A program made the translations under genes and the position numbers. A stretch of DNA of 64,000 nt from Pyropia yezoensis (lineage: Eukaryota; Rhodophyta; Bangiophyceae; Bangiales; Bangiaceae): assembly GCA_009829735.1 (NCBI GenBank), contig CM020619.1, positions 12,329,777 to 12,393,776 on the forward strand, read 5' to 3'. Shown here piece by piece: positions 62,189 through 64,000 of the stretch. The notes below the pieces were generated by a model. It worked only from the letters and a program-made list of their open reading frames with translations, was not told the DNA's origin and did not search any database. Each line of letters starts with the position of its first letter. Within the stretch, counting starts at the first letter, position 1.

Positions 62189-63361
62189 TCAGTTGGACTC
62201 AGAGTCGTCAACCACAAACGAGACGGTCTTGGCCGGCCCCCGCTCCCCCCGCCAGTCCTCTGCGTGCGCGCTGACGGTGTGGCGGCCGAGCGGCAGGCGG
62301 GCCGGCCAGATCAGCCCCGGGGAGGCGGGCGCCATCATGTGCGGGCGCTCCCCCTGCTCCAGGTGCGCGTACTGGGGGGGCGCCGTGAAGCGGACGGCCA
62401 GCCCGTCGCCCGGCCCGTAGGCGGCCTCGATGGACCACCGCCCCACCGACGCGGCGTCGAGGACCATGCCGTCGAGCAGCCGGAACAGCCGCTGCCCGTT
62501 GGTCGGCCGCGTCGTGTCCGCGTCGACCACCCAAAAGTCCGTCACGGGCGGAAAGACGACCGTAAAAGTGACCGACGCAGCGGGCCCGCGCCCCCCGTCG
62601 GGGGTGAGCACGTACGCGGAGACGGTGTGGAAGCCCGGGCGGAGGAAGACCGGCTGCGGCGCCCCGTCCGTGTCCCAGCCCAGCAGGAAGGGAGTGGACA
62701 CCTCGGTGTGCGCGTACTTGGCCGGCGACGTGAATGTGACGCCCCCATTGATGCCCGTCGACGGGACGGCGGCGATGGAGTAGGCGCCGAGCGCCGCCGG
62801 CGACAGCACCGTCGACGGGGTGAGGGGGAAGAGCCACCCGCCGCTCGTCGCGTTGAGCACCCAAAAGCCCAGGATGGACGGCGCCGCCGTTGCCGACGAG
62901 TCCCCCGTGGGGGGGGGCGTCGCACCGGGCGGCCCACCGGGGGCGGTCGTCGGCATTGGCGTCGCGCCCGGCCCGGTGGCCGGCGCAGGGGACGCCATGG
63001 GCGGCACCGCCGTTGGGGTGGGGGTGGCCTCCCCCGTGGGGGGGACCCCGCCGGGCGTCGCGCGCGGTTGGCCCGCCGGCATGGCCATTGGTGTGGGGAC
63101 GCCGGCGGCGGCAGCGCTGGCGGCGGCGGCGGCGGGCGCGGCGGGCGCCGCCGCCGCCATTGTTGGCACGGCCACCATGACCGGCGTGGCGGTGGGGGCG
63201 GGGGTGGCGTAGGCTGCCCCCGTTGGCGCCAGCGGGGGGGTGGCGGCTGGCGCGGCACCGCCGGCCGCCGGGGGTCGGGGCTGGGCCGCCGCCAGGGCGG
63301 CGACCAGCAGCACGACGCCCGTGACGGCCGCCGACGCGGCAACAGCCAACCGGGGGGCCAT
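62189..63361 (-). CDS. Secreted protein with Pro/Thr/Ala linker and two tandem beta-sandwich-like repeats
   Basis: A 390-residue protein from the ATG at 63361. A signal peptide covers 1-26 (VTGVVLLVAALAAAQ). Residues 27-162 are Pro/Thr/Ala-rich, probably O-glycosylated. Two repeats follow, about 163-269 and 273-385, aligning by F-W-V-x-D/N-A/T, L-L-D-G or LSP, G-x-W/Y-S-I-x-A, V-x-F-T-x-P-x-x-Y-A-H-x-E, P...LG-x-H-T-V-S-A and RGPA-x-(S/T)-V-F-V. This strand layout, with HTVSA ending each unit, resembles beta-sandwich modules of marine bacterial adhesins and extracellular matrix proteins (general memory, not a search). Both repeats lack Cys, so no disulfides. A cell-wall or extracellular-matrix role is likely. 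C-terminus ends DDSESN with no membrane helix. Confidence 0.7.
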   Translation of the reverse strand: MAPRLAVAASAAVTGVVLLVAALAAAQPRPPAAGGAAPAATPPLAPTGAAYATPAPTATPVMVAVPTMAAAAPAAPAAAAASAAAAGVPTPMAMPAGQPRATPGGVPPTGEATPTPTAVPPMASPAPATGPGATPMPTTAPGGPPGATPPPTGDSSATAAPSILGFWVLNATSGGWLFPLTPSTVLSPAALGAYSIAAVPSTGINGGVTFTSPAKYAHTEVSTPFLLGWDTDGAPQPVFLRPGFHTVSAYVLTPDGGRGPAASVTFTVVFPPVTDFWVVDADTTRPTNGQRLFRLLDGMVLDAASVGRWSIEAAYGPGDGLAVRFTAPPQYAHLEQGERPHMMAPASPGLIWPARLPLGRHTVSAHAEDWRGERGPAKTVSFVVDDSESN

Positions 63362-64000
63362 GACACCAACCGCGTGGGCGCGAGGGGCGGCAGTGGGTTA
63401 GGGGGGGGGGGGGGGGGGGTCGGGACGGAGTCGCAGAAGCAGACGAGCGGGAAAGGGATGACCGTCGGCTTGACGGCGCAGGGGGGGGGGGGGGGGAAGG
63501 GAGCCAACCGGCTAGAGGTGAGGGGACGGGCGGCGACGGCGACGGCGCCGGCTAAGAAGGGAGGATGGGCGGCGGCGGCGGCGGCAGCGGCGTCGGCGGA
63601 CGGGACGGCGGCGGCGGCGGCGGCGGCGGGGGCGCCCCTTTAATGCGACCGCCACGTCCGCGGCCACACCCCCCATCCAGTCGTACCTAGAAGCGGTGAT
63701 GACAGGGGGGACTGGGGTTGCTGGGGTGGGGGGGCAGGGGGGACCAGCGCAGTGTCGCGATGTCGCTCAACGCCCTGGCCAGGGCGTGCGGCGGCGCCGC
63801 GGTGGCTGGCGGCTCCCCCCCCTCCCCCACCAGGGGCTTGGCCTGCACGCCCTGCAGCGGCCAAGCTGCCCGGCGGCCACCCCGGTGCTGCTGTGTGGGG
63901 GTGGTGCGTGGTAGGGGAAGGGCAGCGGGTAAGAGGGGAGGGGGAGCGCGGAGGGTGCGTGGGGGGGAGGGGAAGGAGGGTTGGGGGAGCCCCGTGGAGG
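63362..64000. other. Right-edge region; possible first exon of a plus-strand gene
   Basis: Upstream of the secreted protein gene. From 63760 a plus-strand frame reads MSLNALARACGGAAVAGG and stays open for dozens of codons with a GGTAAGAG donor-like site near 63928. This could be a first exon running out of the window, but the composition is too biased to claim a gene. Confidence 0.3.

Noticed and set aside
1-64000. CRISPR arrays, insertion sequences, operons or other bacterial features
   Set aside because: No short regular repeat-spacer arrays, no transposase frame and no ribosome-binding-site/operon layout were seen; spliced eukaryotic genes show this is nuclear DNA.
1-64000. tRNA and rRNA genes
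   Set aside because: I looked for GGTTCRANNC-type T-arm boxes and conserved rRNA words and saw none convincing. A covariance-model scan would be needed to be sure.

Overview
This window is nuclear DNA from a very GC-rich photosynthetic eukaryote. Ten spliceosomal introns with GT-AG ends interrupt four of the genes. The other genes look intronless. The proteins are clearly eukaryotic (a SAGA tudor subunit, NOB1, DENR/TMA22, MYND and RING-H2 proteins, a PH-domain kinase), and several look plastid-related (a carotenoid-isomerase-like oxidoreductase, a half-size ABC transporter of the plant/cyanobacterial type, a DUF2997 protein with a transit-like leader, an Obg GTPase). The compact layout, extreme GC, long Ala/Gly/Pro runs, few introns and an ankyrin-MYND protein fit best with a bangiophyte red alga of the Porphyra/Pyropia type. 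A GC-rich green alga cannot be excluded. This is inference; no species-specific marker was found.

Layout, left to right: a PH-domain protein kinase (+), an ankyrin-MYND protein (+), a convergent DUF5522 protein (-), an alanine-rich signal-peptide/membrane protein (+), the rRNA endonuclease NOB1 (+, reading frame broken at a C16 tract), Obg GTPase (-), a germin-like cupin (+), an unrecognised 158-residue protein (+), a DUF2997 protein (-), a zinc-knuckle protein (-), a membrane-anchored protein with a possible NTF2/SnoaL-like region (-), a VIT1/CCC1-type iron/manganese transporter (+, 4 exons), a small organelle-type RRM protein (+, 3 exons), an SGF29-like tandem-tudor protein (-, 3 exons), an 81-residue membrane protein (+), a giant RING-H2 protein (-), the ABC transporter (-), the carotenoid-isomerase-like enzyme (-), a doubtful small ORF (+), a second MYND protein (+), DENR/TMA22 (+, 4 exons) and a secreted protein with two tandem beta-sandwich-like repeats (-).

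The genes do not form one pathway. Themes are organelle biology (Obg, ABC transporter, CRTISO-like enzyme, DUF2997, RRM), ribosome and translation work (NOB1, DENR, Obg) and chromatin or ubiquitin signalling (SGF29, RING, MYND). Adjacent genes are often divergent or convergent, with gaps of 0.2-3 kb. The gaps are G/C-rich simple sequence with several degenerate tandem repeats and hairpins. Because GC is so high, almost every real gene carries long open frames on the other strand; those were not annotated. Exon boundaries were placed by reading GT-AG sites together with protein-family continuity, and in all four spliced genes the joined coding length is an exact multiple of three.
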